NCBI GenBank assembly: GCA_024229115.1
Contig: JAAEST010000033.1
Location: 1-64,000 of the forward strand
From: Oligoflexia bacterium
Lineage (GTDB): Bacteria; Bdellovibrionota; Bacteriovoracia; Bacteriovoracales; Bacteriovoracaceae
Direction of reading: 5' to 3'
DNA length: 64,000 bases
Shown here: positions 26,571-33,208 of the stretch, in pieces
Layout: each line of letters starts with the position of its first letter
How positions within the stretch are numbered: position 1 is the stretch's first letter
Notes under the pieces: generated by a model
Told to the model about the DNA's origin: nothing
What the model saw: only the letters and a program-made list of their open reading frames with translations
Databases searched by the model: none
Program-made: the position numbers and the translations under genes

Positions 26571-27179
26571 ATGGATGAGAAAAACATTCTTTTAATTACA
26601 GTAGGGGTCCTTCTGCTCTTTGTTCTAATTTTACTAGGAGCCGTTCTCTTTTTAGTTTACCGAATGACGAAAGTACAAACTCAAGTTGCTCAAACAAATG
26701 ATGATAAGAATGAATCAAAAGGAGAGCCGACAGAGTTTGAAAAAATTAAGGAATTATTACAGGCTCAGTATGGAGCAAAATCAGAGCCAAGTGACTTTTA
26801 CTGTCAAAATCATCCACAAGATCATGCTGTTGGAGTGTGTGCCATTTGTTCTGAGTCCTTTTGTGATGAATGTATTAAAGAGCATGATGGTTTAACATTT
26901 TGTCAGTCACACTTTAGAGAATATCTTGAAAATGAATGGGTAGAACTAGAAGAGGTGATGACGACTCCTGATACTCCAGAAACGGCCCTTCATATTTATG
27001 ATTTTAAAAAAGATATCTGGAAAGATGAGACGACTTCTTCTATTGTGAGTACCCATTACAAGATCAATATTGAAAATGATTTCATCGAGTCTTATGTAAA
27101 ACTCTTAGTTAAAAAAGATGAGAGTGAAGAATTAGAAATAAAATTTAAAAGTTATAAAAATACGGATGTAATACAATGA
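26571..27179 (+). CDS. Membrane-anchored B-box-like zinc-finger protein
   Basis: A 202-residue protein with one N-terminal transmembrane helix (6-31), a charged linker, then a metal-binding module of C78, H81, C90, C93, C98, C101, H105, C111 and H114, close to the eukaryotic-type B-box pattern. The C-terminal 85 residues look like a small beta domain ending in polar residues. The role is unknown. B-box-like fingers in bacteria are usually found in membrane proteins of unclear function. Its last 4 bases overlap pyrC (ATGA), which suggests coupled translation. A purine-rich AAAGGGAAC precedes the ATG. Confidence 0.75.
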   Translation: MDEKNILLITVGVLLLFVLILLGAVLFLVYRMTKVQTQVAQTNDDKNESKGEPTEFEKIKELLQAQYGAKSEPSDFYCQNHPQDHAVGVCAICSESFCDECIKEHDGLTFCQSHFREYLENEWVELEEVMTTPDTPETALHIYDFKKDIWKDETTSSIVSTHYKINIENDFIESYVKLLVKKDESEELEIKFKSYKNTDVIQ

Positions 27180-28486
27180 AGTTACTAATAAAAAATGCCA
27201 CGATCTACAGTTCTCAAGGTCCAGCTAAAAAAGATGTATTAAGTGAAAATGGAAAGATTACAGAAGTCAGTGATTCAATAAGCACTGAAGCGGATCAAGT
27301 TATTGATGGAGAAGGGAAGTATCTCTTTCCAGGTTTCATTGATACCCAGGTTCATTTCCGTGAACCAGGTCTAACTCATAAAGAAGATCTTTTAACGGGA
27401 AGTCAGGCAGCAGCTCTTGGCGGAGTGACAACATTCTTTGAAATGCCAAATACAAATCCATCGACTACGACAGTTGAAGCAGTTCAACAAAAGATAGAGT
27501 CAGCCGCAAGTAAGTGCCCAACAAACTTTGCTTTCTATATTGGGGCCACGGGAGAAAATCTCGAAGAGCTTCAAAAGTCTCAAGGTCTTGAAGGAATCTG
27601 TGGAATCAAAATTTTCTTAGGAAGTTCAACAGGAGATCTCCTTCTCTATGAATCAGATAAGCTTTTAGATATTTTTAAAAATACGGAATGTATTATTGCC
27701 TGTCATAGTGAAAACGAAATTATGCTTCGTGAGAGAATTGATATCAAAAAGAATGCTAAATCGGCGCATGAACATCCTGTTTGGAGAGATGAGCAAACGG
27801 CTTTCACTTCCACTCAAAGGCTTATTGGTTTGGCCAAAGAGGCGGGACGAAAAGTTCACGTTCTTCATGTTACGACTCAAGAAGAAATAGAATTTTTAAA
27901 AGAAAATAAAGATCACTGTACAGTAGAGGTCACTCCTCAGCATTTAACTTTAACAGCTCCTGATTGCTATGATCGTCTTGGAACTTATGCTCAGATGAAC
28001 CCACCAATTAGAGAGGGAAGGCATAGAGAAGCTCTCTGGAAGGGAGTTCTGGATGGTACCGTTGATCTTATTGGAAGTGATCATGCTCCTCATACACGTG
28101 AAGAAAAAGATCAGGGTTACCCGATGAGTCCTTCAGGAATGCCAGGAGTGCAAACAATCGTTCCTCTCATGTTGGGTTATGCTCTTGAAGGAAAGATCAC
28201 TCTGGAGGATCTGACGAAGTTTCTTTGTGAGAATCCAGCTAAAATGTATGGAATGAATAAAGGATTTATTGAAGCAGGCAGAGATGCCGACTTTACTCTT
28301 GTGGATCCCAATTCTGATTTTGAAATAAGAGATGAAGACCAAGCTTCTAAGGTTGGTTGGACTCCATTTAATGGTCAGAAGGTAAAAGGACTAATTTGTT
28401 CTACAATTGTTAATGGAGTAGTCGTTGCCGAAAATGGAAAGCTCACTGGTGAGAGAGGGGGAAGACCAGTAGTTTTTAAGAAGTAA
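27176..28486 (+). CDS. pyrC: Dihydroorotase (class I type)
   Basis: A 436-residue amidohydrolase that cyclises carbamoyl-aspartate to dihydroorotate in pyrimidine synthesis. Visible features are IDTQVHFREPGL (about 55-66), the carboxylated-lysine block GIKIFLGSSTG, metal-binding ACHSEN and VLHVTT, and GSDHAPHTREEK near 301. The first His of the usual HxH metal site is Gln (QVH). I have seen this in a subgroup of bacterial dihydroorotases, so it is not necessarily inactive. It is coupled to the zinc-finger gene upstream. A hydantoinase or allantoinase is less likely given the FREPG block. Confidence 0.9.
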   Translation: MKLLIKNATIYSSQGPAKKDVLSENGKITEVSDSISTEADQVIDGEGKYLFPGFIDTQVHFREPGLTHKEDLLTGSQAAALGGVTTFFEMPNTNPSTTTVEAVQQKIESAASKCPTNFAFYIGATGENLEELQKSQGLEGICGIKIFLGSSTGDLLLYESDKLLDIFKNTECIIACHSENEIMLRERIDIKKNAKSAHEHPVWRDEQTAFTSTQRLIGLAKEAGRKVHVLHVTTQEEIEFLKENKDHCTVEVTPQHLTLTAPDCYDRLGTYAQMNPPIREGRHREALWKGVLDGTVDLIGSDHAPHTREEKDQGYPMSPSGMPGVQTIVPLMLGYALEGKITLEDLTKFLCENPAKMYGMNKGFIEAGRDADFTLVDPNSDFEIRDEDQASKVGWTPFNGQKVKGLICSTIVNGVVVAENGKLTGERGGRPVVFKK

Positions 28487-28495
28487 TTGAAGAGC

Positions 28496-28536
28496 AAAAA
28501 AAAAGCCCCGAAAAGATGCTTTACTTTAAGGGGCTT
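28496..28536 (-). terminator. Minus-strand intrinsic terminator in the gap after pyrC
   Basis: AAGCCCC (28503-28509) and GGGGCTT (28530-28536) pair in a 7-bp GC-rich stem. On the minus strand the hairpin is followed by nine T (28496-28504). On the plus strand there is no T-run, so it does not serve pyrC. It implies a minus-strand transcript coming from the 28540-28900 region, where short reading frames exist. Confidence 0.7.
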
Positions 28537-28618
28537 GGATAGACGTCACGTCATTAAGAAATATAAAAAAATCAAAAATTTAAAAAATAAATTTTAAAAT
28601 AAATGTCTTACCGGAAGT

Positions 28619-28678
28619 TCAAGGTGGTCCTACTTCGCCAATACTAAGTAGTCTGAACATTTCTCCGATATTAATCAT
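28619..28678 (-). CDS. 19-residue peptide gene candidate
   Basis: The minus strand has GGAGGA four bases before an ATG at 28678, then 19 codons reading MINIGEMFRLLSIGEVGPP and a TGA. The strong ribosome-binding site and the downstream minus-strand terminator (28496-28536) argue for real expression. The peptide is amphipathic with a Pro-Pro end. No family recognised; a leader, signal or small regulatory peptide are all possible. Expression is inferred from signals only. Confidence 0.45.
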   Translation of the reverse strand: MINIGEMFRLLSIGEVGPP

Positions 28679-28700
28679 ACGTTCCTCCAAATCGTCACAC

Positions 28701-28817
28701 TCATTGCAAGTGTATTCCAATGTTCAAAAAATTGAGAAAACCTCCAGTTCTAAGTGAAATAATATTTCGAACAAGATCAAGAATAGAACGAGTTTCACTT
28801 TTCTCCAAAAGCCTCAT
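28701..28817 (-). CDS. 38-residue short reading frame upstream of the 19-residue peptide
   Basis: The frame starts at ATG 28817 and ends 22 bases before the 19-codon frame on the same strand. The product is helical and amphipathic (SILDLVRNIISLRTGGFLNF in its middle). It lacks a Shine-Dalgarno. An overlapping GTG frame (about 24 codons, hydrophobic) has GGAG just 4 bases upstream and is an alternative. The segment could equally be the 5' part of an RNA without a protein product. Confidence 0.25.
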   Translation of the reverse strand: MRLLEKSETRSILDLVRNIISLRTGGFLNFLNIGIHLQ

Positions 28818-28863
28818 TCTGTGAGGGGTATAAATTTAAAGGCCTATCAAAATCAGGAGACTT

Positions 28864-28894
28864 ATCTGCCGGTTGGCAACCAAGCATGGCAGAT
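28864..28894. repeat. Nested inverted repeat upstream of small lipoprotein gene
   Basis: ATCTGCC (28864-28870) and GGCAGAT (28888-28894) form a 7-bp stem enclosing a second small hairpin, GGTTGGCAACC. A run of four T follows on the plus strand. It lies about 30 bases before the lipoprotein start at 28922 and could be an RNA leader structure or a protein-binding site. The gap 28487-28921 otherwise holds only the minus-strand terminator and the short frames listed. Confidence 0.4.
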
Positions 28895-28921
28895 TTTCAG
28901 AATTAGGCCTACAATATTCCT

Positions 28922-29164
28922 ATGATTAAATATATTTTCTGGACCCTTTTACTTGTAATTTCAATATCTTGCCAAAAGCAGGACCAGGCTCCAAAGATGG
29001 CCTTTGTGAAAGGGGATTGTTTAGAGCGACCTCTAGGTGCTTATACTTATCAGGTGGCCTTCTTAGAGAATAATTCGATCTATGCTTACCGGTTAGGGCC
29101 TATGGGGAAAAAGGTCTACAAGCTAGATAAAGTCAAAGAATTCCAAAAAATCCAATGCCCTTAA
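28922..29164 (+). CDS. Small putative lipoprotein
   Basis: An 80-residue protein with a hydrophobic start and Cys17 in ISISCQKQ, close to a lipobox though Ser occupies the -3 position. The mature part of about 63 residues has two further cysteines (about 34 and 79), which may pair, and a predicted beta-rich fold. No clear Shine-Dalgarno precedes the ATG. Function unknown; location inferred to be the envelope. Confidence 0.65.
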   Translation: MIKYIFWTLLLVISISCQKQDQAPKMAFVKGDCLERPLGAYTYQVAFLENNSIYAYRLGPMGKKVYKLDKVKEFQKIQCP

Positions 29165-29222
29165 CCTTGACGGTATCAAGTCACATCCCATATTAAGTCT
29201 GTTGGAATAATATGGAGGTTCC

Positions 29223-29393
29223 GTGGCACACACTGCTAAAATTACTAAGGTTTTCTTTCTCAATGATGGAATTATGTATCCTCTTCAAAAGGATGTTATC
29301 AAGGTGAGAAAAGAAGACGCCAAGAAGGCCAAGGCCATTCAGAAAGTCGACCATAAAGCTGAAAAGAAAAAGTCGCGAAAATCAAAAGCTTGA
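29223..29393 (+). CDS. 56-residue basic protein, GTG start
   Basis: A GTG at 29223 has a perfect GGAGG five bases upstream. The frame reads MAHTAKITKVFFLNDG at the start and continues to a TGA at 29391-29393. The second half is a Lys/Ala-rich basic helix (about 40% Lys/Arg). It has no signal peptide, so it is probably cytoplasmic and may bind nucleic acid. It fills the gap between the lipoprotein and the next exported protein. Codon use looks like its neighbours. Confidence 0.65.
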   Translation: MAHTAKITKVFFLNDGIMYPLQKDVIKVRKEDAKKAKAIQKVDHKAEKKKSRKSKA

Positions 29394-29471
29394 TTTCTGT
29401 AATTATTACTTCAGATCTATGAATTAATTCTCATTATGTTAAGTTCCTCTCGGTTTAAAAGAGAGGTTTAT

Positions 29472-30122
29472 ATGAAAATAAGTAAGTTATTTTTGACGTT
29501 ACTTGCAACGGGGACAATGTTTTTTTCTGCAGCGAATGCTGATGAACAAGGTCTTATTCTTATTCCAGAAACTGGAGATGGTGAAGTACTTCTTGTGAAA
29601 AGTGAAGATGCTCGTGATCTTGAGTTAGAGTCTAATGAGAACAATACAGAAGAGCTTAATGAAGATGCCGATCTTCTTCAAGGTGATTATACTTCTGGTC
29701 TTAAATATCACGGTCAATTTTCAGGAACTGTTATGGCACTCGAAGTGAGAGCTGGCGTCGGAGTTTCTGCTTTGAGAGATCGTTTAGAAGTTGGAGTTGA
29801 TGCCGCAGGTATGCTTATCATGGCCGGTGACGGTGCGGGTGTAGGAAGTGTTGGAGCTTATGCAAAAGTTTATGTTCTACCAAAAACACATGGTCGCTAT
29901 TATGTAAAAGGTCGTGCTTATAAGGCCTGGGGTTTTTCCTCTGATTTAGAAGATATACAAATGGAATATGGAATTGGATTCGAGAGAGAGTCTGGTGATT
30001 TCTTCGAGTTAACACTAAAAGATTTTCAGTTTGAAGATGGTGATAGATTTATCATGCCTTTCTTCTCTGCTGGAATTCGATTAGGTAAGAAGAAGGATGA
30101 AGAGTTGGTTGACTTAGACTAA
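29472..30122 (+). CDS. Exported beta-rich protein, unknown function
   Basis: The ATG at 29472 is chosen because GAGAGG lies 5 bases upstream and it begins a clean signal peptide (MKISKLFLTLLATG, cleavage near ANA). An upstream ATG at 29436 would add 12 residues without a ribosome site. The 216-residue product has an acidic linker (about 45-65) and then alternating Gly/hydrophobic segments (GVGVSALRDRLEVGVDAAG) suggesting beta strands, and it ends acidic. It could be a small outer-membrane or periplasmic protein. Its 3' end overlaps the convergent gene by 4 bases. Confidence 0.72.
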   Translation: MKISKLFLTLLATGTMFFSAANADEQGLILIPETGDGEVLLVKSEDARDLELESNENNTEELNEDADLLQGDYTSGLKYHGQFSGTVMALEVRAGVGVSALRDRLEVGVDAAGMLIMAGDGAGVGSVGAYAKVYVLPKTHGRYYVKGRAYKAWGFSSDLEDIQMEYGIGFERESGDFFELTLKDFQFEDGDRFIMPFFSAGIRLGKKKDEELVDLD

Positions 30123-30454
30123 CTACGGTTGAAGATATTTTCTTCGGCCCAAGGACAACCACGGCATCCTGTTTGGCAACAATCTGATAATGATTCTTCA
30201 TCACTATTAGATTCATCAAAACATGCCTGAGTTGGTTCGAACATTATGAGTCCACTTTGGTGGCGAGATTCAGAGTAAAGGTGAGGAGCTTCTAAAGGAG
30301 TCTTCACCTTTTTTAAATTGAGGGCCAGCATAAATTTTTGTCTGGCCGTTGGATCAGAAATTTTAATTATACAATTCGGATACTTCTCCCAGAGAAGATA
30401 AGTATCATCTTCTTGATGAGAGTAAATATACTCCGGATAAATTTCTTCAGTCAT
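30119..30454 (-). CDS. Small protein with C-terminal CCxxGCxxCPW motif
   Basis: A 111-residue protein whose C-terminus carries DCCQTGCRGCPWAEE, the four-cysteine motif known from DUF5522 and oxidoreductase-like small domains, probably a metal or Fe-S site. The first 80 residues are mixed alpha/beta with aromatic residues. Its ATG follows directly on the stop of the upstream lipoprotein gene (TAGATG), so translation is probably coupled; there is no separate ribosome site. Function unknown. Confidence 0.7.
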   Translation of the reverse strand: MTEEIYPEYIYSHQEDDTYLLWEKYPNCIIKISDPTARQKFMLALNLKKVKTPLEAPHLYSESRHQSGLIMFEPTQACFDESNSDEESLSDCCQTGCRGCPWAEENIFNRS

Positions 30455-30622
30455 CTATCTATTAGCTTCAGCTTGTGCTGGTTCTCTAAATTCCCAGTCA
30501 TGCATATAACCTGGTAGGAAAGCTTTTTTCTCAGTCCAGTGATTGGCATGCTTTTGCTTATGCCTTGGAGTTGCACAGGCAACAATTGAAAGACCGATTA
30601 AAATCATCAGAATATTTTTCAT
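30455..30622 (-). CDS. 55-residue small lipoprotein
   Basis: The minus strand has GGAGG five bases before ATG 30622. The product begins MKNILMILIGLSIVAC with lipidated Cys16 and a short His/Lys-rich mature part containing HWTEKKAFLPGYMHDWEF. The lipobox and ribosome site make it a convincing gene despite its size. It ends exactly where the CCxxGCxxCPW gene begins, so both form a two-gene unit. Function unknown. Confidence 0.7.
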   Translation of the reverse strand: MKNILMILIGLSIVACATPRHKQKHANHWTEKKAFLPGYMHDWEFREPAQAEANR

Positions 30623-30722
30623 AAAAACCTCCGTATATTTATGTATCGGATTGTAAAAATAGAACTTAATAAATAAATATTTTATGTCTAATACCGATAA
30701 GCCTTATGACAAAGGAGTCATA

Positions 30723-30956
30723 ATGTTTGAATTGGTGAAGAATAAAGCAGGGAAATGGTTATTAGTTTTGATGGAGCAAAATGATCAATATCTTTGTGTT
30801 TTTCCAGATGGGACAAAGAGACTCTTAGATCCTGAACAATTAGATGAAGATAGCTGGACAGATGCTTCTGAAGGCGATTCTCGTCTTAGCACAGAGCAAT
30901 CTGACGTCTGGTCAGAGTTCCAAGTTCAGGACATTACCATGAAGCGTGCCGCCTAG
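30723..30956 (+). CDS. 77-residue acidic small protein
   Basis: Start set at ATG 30723, which has AAAGGAG at 30711-30717, five bases upstream. An earlier ATG at 30684 has no ribosome site. The product begins MFELVKNKAGKWLLVLMEQN, a small beta-like domain, and is acidic in the second half (DEDSWTDASEGD). No signal peptide and no family recognised. It lies 48 bases before the next gene on the same strand. Confidence 0.65.
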   Translation: MFELVKNKAGKWLLVLMEQNDQYLCVFPDGTKRLLDPEQLDEDSWTDASEGDSRLSTEQSDVWSEFQVQDITMKRAA

Positions 30957-31004
30957 AATTTTATATGAAATTTGCGATACTATGATCTCTGAAAGGAGAT
31001 GATT

Positions 31005-31460
31005 ATGGGTAGTATGAAAGATGCTCTGTTAAAAGCTGGATTAAAGTCTACGAAAACTGAGAATCATAGAGAATCGGCCAAAGGTCGTGAAAGAAAGCAG
31101 TCTGAGAAGCACCAGCACACTCGAAACTTTTGCGAGCATTGTGAAACAACCCATCCAGATGTTGAAAGATATCGCCATCGTAATCCGACAACTTCGGCTG
31201 AATGGATTTGTGTTGCTTGTGCAGATCGCCTTATGATCGACGATAAGTTTAGGGCAACGCATCAGTCTGATTTTGCTAAGAAGAATATGTTCAAAAGATT
31301 CTATGGGTCGACTAAAGACTTCTCAGCAGACAAGCCTCATAGGCCACAGAAGTTCAAGCGTGGTGATGCGGATGGTAACAAGGCTCGTCATAAAAAGCCT
31401 AAGAATCCTAATAAGAAACCTCATGGAAATAATAAAGACGAAGAAAACTTTAACAGATAA
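31005..31460 (+). CDS. Small zinc-ribbon-like protein with basic tail
   Basis: A 151-residue cytoplasmic protein with FCEHCETTHP and WICVACADR, two CxxC pairs about 30 residues apart, which should bind zinc. The N-terminus and the last 45 residues are very basic (Lys/Arg/His/Asn-rich). The start at 31005 is chosen because AAGGAG lies 6 bases upstream; ATG 30999 is too close. A nucleic-acid-binding role is likely by composition, but the family is not known to me. Confidence 0.7.
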   Translation: MGSMKDALLKAGLKSTKTENHRESAKGRERKQSEKHQHTRNFCEHCETTHPDVERYRHRNPTTSAEWICVACADRLMIDDKFRATHQSDFAKKNMFKRFYGSTKDFSADKPHRPQKFKRGDADGNKARHKKPKNPNKKPHGNNKDEENFNR

Positions 31461-31513
31461 TCAATAGGTTACGTGTCTTTATTAGGCAATTATTAAGACG
31501 TCCTAACACAATC

Positions 31514-31542
31514 TTGACATAAGTTAGGGAATGGTTCAGAAT
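31514..31542 (+). promoter_or_regulatory. Sigma70-type promoter of 41-residue protein gene
   Basis: A consensus TTGACA (31514-31519) is followed after 17 bases by CAGAAT (31537-31542). Transcription would start about 40 bases before the ATG at 31591. With the terminator at 31752 this frames a transcript of about 225 bases. Confidence 0.55.
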
Positions 31543-31590
31543 ATATCTAGACCTTCCGATAGGAATTTAGAAGGTTTCTAGGAGTTAGAT

Positions 31591-31716
31591 ATGTTTGAAC
31601 CAAAGTGGATATTTGAAAATGGACAATTTGTTGGGATTAAGTGGGTAGCAGTTGATGCTCAATCTGAATCTCAAGAAGTTACAGCTGAAGAGGAAGTTAT
31701 TAAACAAGCTTCATAG
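31591..31716 (+). CDS. 41-residue small protein with its own promoter and terminator
   Basis: The ATG at 31591 has TAGGAG six bases upstream. The frame begins MFEPKWIFENGQFVGIKWV and ends in an acidic Gln/Glu/Val tail before TAG at 31714-31716. It has no signal peptide. A near-consensus promoter lies upstream and a perfect intrinsic terminator 36 bases downstream, which makes a dedicated short mRNA very likely. Function unknown. Confidence 0.65.
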   Translation: MFEPKWIFENGQFVGIKWVAVDAQSESQEVTAEEEVIKQAS

Positions 31717-31751
31717 TCTCATCTAATTATAATTAAATAATTGTATATTTA

Positions 31752-31775
31752 CCCTCTCAATGAGAGGGTTTTTTT
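31752..31775 (+). terminator. Intrinsic terminator abutting the AlkB-like start codon
   Basis: CCCTCTC and GAGAGGG form a 7-bp stem with a 3-base loop, followed by seven T (31769-31775). It ends the transcript of the 41-residue gene. The ATG of the dioxygenase gene is the very next base (31776), with no room for a Shine-Dalgarno. Confidence 0.88.
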
Positions 31776-32390
31776 ATGTCTATTTTTGTCGATCATCCAA
31801 ATGCTCAGACTATAATTCCTAACCAAGTGGTTTATATTCCAGACTACTTCTCCAATGCTTGTGAGTTTAAGGATTTACTAGCTTCTGAGATTACTTGGTC
31901 TCAGGGACGGGTTAAGATTTTTGGTAAAGAACACGCTACTCCGAGGCTCCAGTCTTGGGTGGCCGACGAAGGGATTACTTATAAATATTCTGGGAAAACA
32001 AATCATCCATTGCCTTGGACAGCAACACTTGAAAAATTGAGAAATCAGTTGAATAAAAGTTTTAATCTTGAACTTAATAGTGCTCTTTGTAATTGGTATC
32101 GCAATGGTGAAGATAGTAATGGTTGGCATAGTGATAATGAGCCTGAGTTGGGACAAAATCCTACAATTCTTTCATTGTCTTTTGGGGCCACGCGAAAATT
32201 TCAACTTAAGAATAGGGAAACTGGAGAATTGATTAACCTCTCTTTAGAAGAGGGCAGTTTGCTAATAATGTTTGGTGAAAGTCAGAAGCAGTGGAAACAT
32301 CAAATTCCAAAGCAGAGAAGGGTTTTGGACGATCGGGTGAATATTACTCTAAGAAAAACATTTAAAAAAATCTCAAAAAGCCAATCCTAG
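31776..32390 (+). CDS. AlkB-like 2-oxoglutarate/Fe(II) dioxygenase
   Basis: A 204-residue protein of the DNA/RNA alkylation-repair type, closest in layout to ALKBH2/3-like bacterial members. It has IFGKEHATPRLQSW (48-61), iron ligands His118 and Asp120 in NGWHSDNEP, His175 in KHQIPK, and the 2-oxoglutarate-binding Arg block RVNITLRKT (187-195). It would oxidatively remove methyl groups from damaged bases. The ATG directly follows a terminator U-tract and lacks a Shine-Dalgarno; no later Met fits the family start. Confidence 0.92.
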   Translation: MSIFVDHPNAQTIIPNQVVYIPDYFSNACEFKDLLASEITWSQGRVKIFGKEHATPRLQSWVADEGITYKYSGKTNHPLPWTATLEKLRNQLNKSFNLELNSALCNWYRNGEDSNGWHSDNEPELGQNPTILSLSFGATRKFQLKNRETGELINLSLEEGSLLIMFGESQKQWKHQIPKQRRVLDDRVNITLRKTFKKISKSQS

Positions 32391-32605
32391 TCTTTCTGAG
32401 ACCAACGTGTGTGTCTCTCATAAAACCGGTTAATTTTTAAATATTTTTTGAATTTTCATCCTTAATTTATTTTAACATAAATTAGAAAAATAAAAGTTTT
32501 TTTTTCATAAAAATAATAGTCGACTCAATCAGTTTTTCATTTTGTAAATTATAAAACTTTATATATCATTACAGGCGAATCATTTTCTTATTAAGTGAGG
32601 TTTAT

Positions 32606-33208
32606 ATGAGAATTTTAATGTTACTTTCACTCGTATTACTGATGGGGTGTTCAAGTTTTAAAGCGAAAAGAGTTGATGCTGATGAAGCAGATGAGAAGGC
32701 CCTCGAAATTACAGATAAGTGGGTAATGAGAGACACTGAAAATGTAGTTCAGTCGATCTTAAAACAAATGAAAAGACATAAAACTTTTCAAAGGTACTTA
32801 AGACAAAAAGGTGAAGCACCAAAACTATTTGTTGCTGAAGTTCAAAACAATACTTCAAATGCATATTTTCCAGTTGATGACTTAAATGACGAGCTTTTAA
32901 ATGAGTTTTCAATGTCTGGAGACTTTATCCTTATTGATGAAAAAGCAAGGCAAAGACTTTTAAAAGAAATTAAATATCAAAATGATGGAATGGTAGATCC
33001 AAGAGAAGCAAAGATGGTTGGGAAACAAGCTGGTGCTGATCTTTTGATTTTTGGAAATATCAGAATGAAGCCTGAGACTAGAAAAGGTAAGACGATTAAG
33101 CAATATAGCGTAAACCTTAGAATGACTAATATTGAAAGAGGCACTGAAGTTTGGCGTGGTAGAGCTAAGGTTAATAAGTACTCTGAGCAAAGTTCTAGTG
33201 GATGGTAA
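32606..33208 (+). CDS. lpoB: LpoB-family penicillin-binding-protein activator lipoprotein
   Basis: A 200-residue outer-membrane lipoprotein (lipobox LLMGC, Cys15). The blocks ITDKWVMRDTENVVQ and KLFVAEVQNNT, and the late GADLLIFGNIRM and YSVNLRMTNIERGTEVW segments, follow LpoB, which activates PBP1B-type peptidoglycan synthases across the periplasm. GTGAGG precedes the ATG. It overlaps the next lipoprotein gene by 7 bases. The 215-bp region before it is very AT-rich with no other feature I can support. Confidence 0.85.
   Translation: MRILMLLSLVLLMGCSSFKAKRVDADEADEKALEITDKWVMRDTENVVQSILKQMKRHKTFQRYLRQKGEAPKLFVAEVQNNTSNAYFPVDDLNDELLNEFSMSGDFILIDEKARQRLLKEIKYQNDGMVDPREAKMVGKQAGADLLIFGNIRMKPETRKGKTIKQYSVNLRMTNIERGTEVWRGRAKVNKYSEQSSSGW

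Noticed and set aside
28600-28640. Resemblance of a short stretch (GGCGAAGTAGGACCACC on the minus strand) to part of a ribosomal RNA.
   Set aside because: The match is only a dozen or so bases, lacks the rest of 5S rRNA on either side, and overlaps a short frame with its own ribosome site.
28701-28913. Degraded gene (pseudogene) on the minus strand built from several short frames in succession.
   Set aside because: No family similarity or consistent frame order was seen, so a short peptide or RNA region is the more cautious description.
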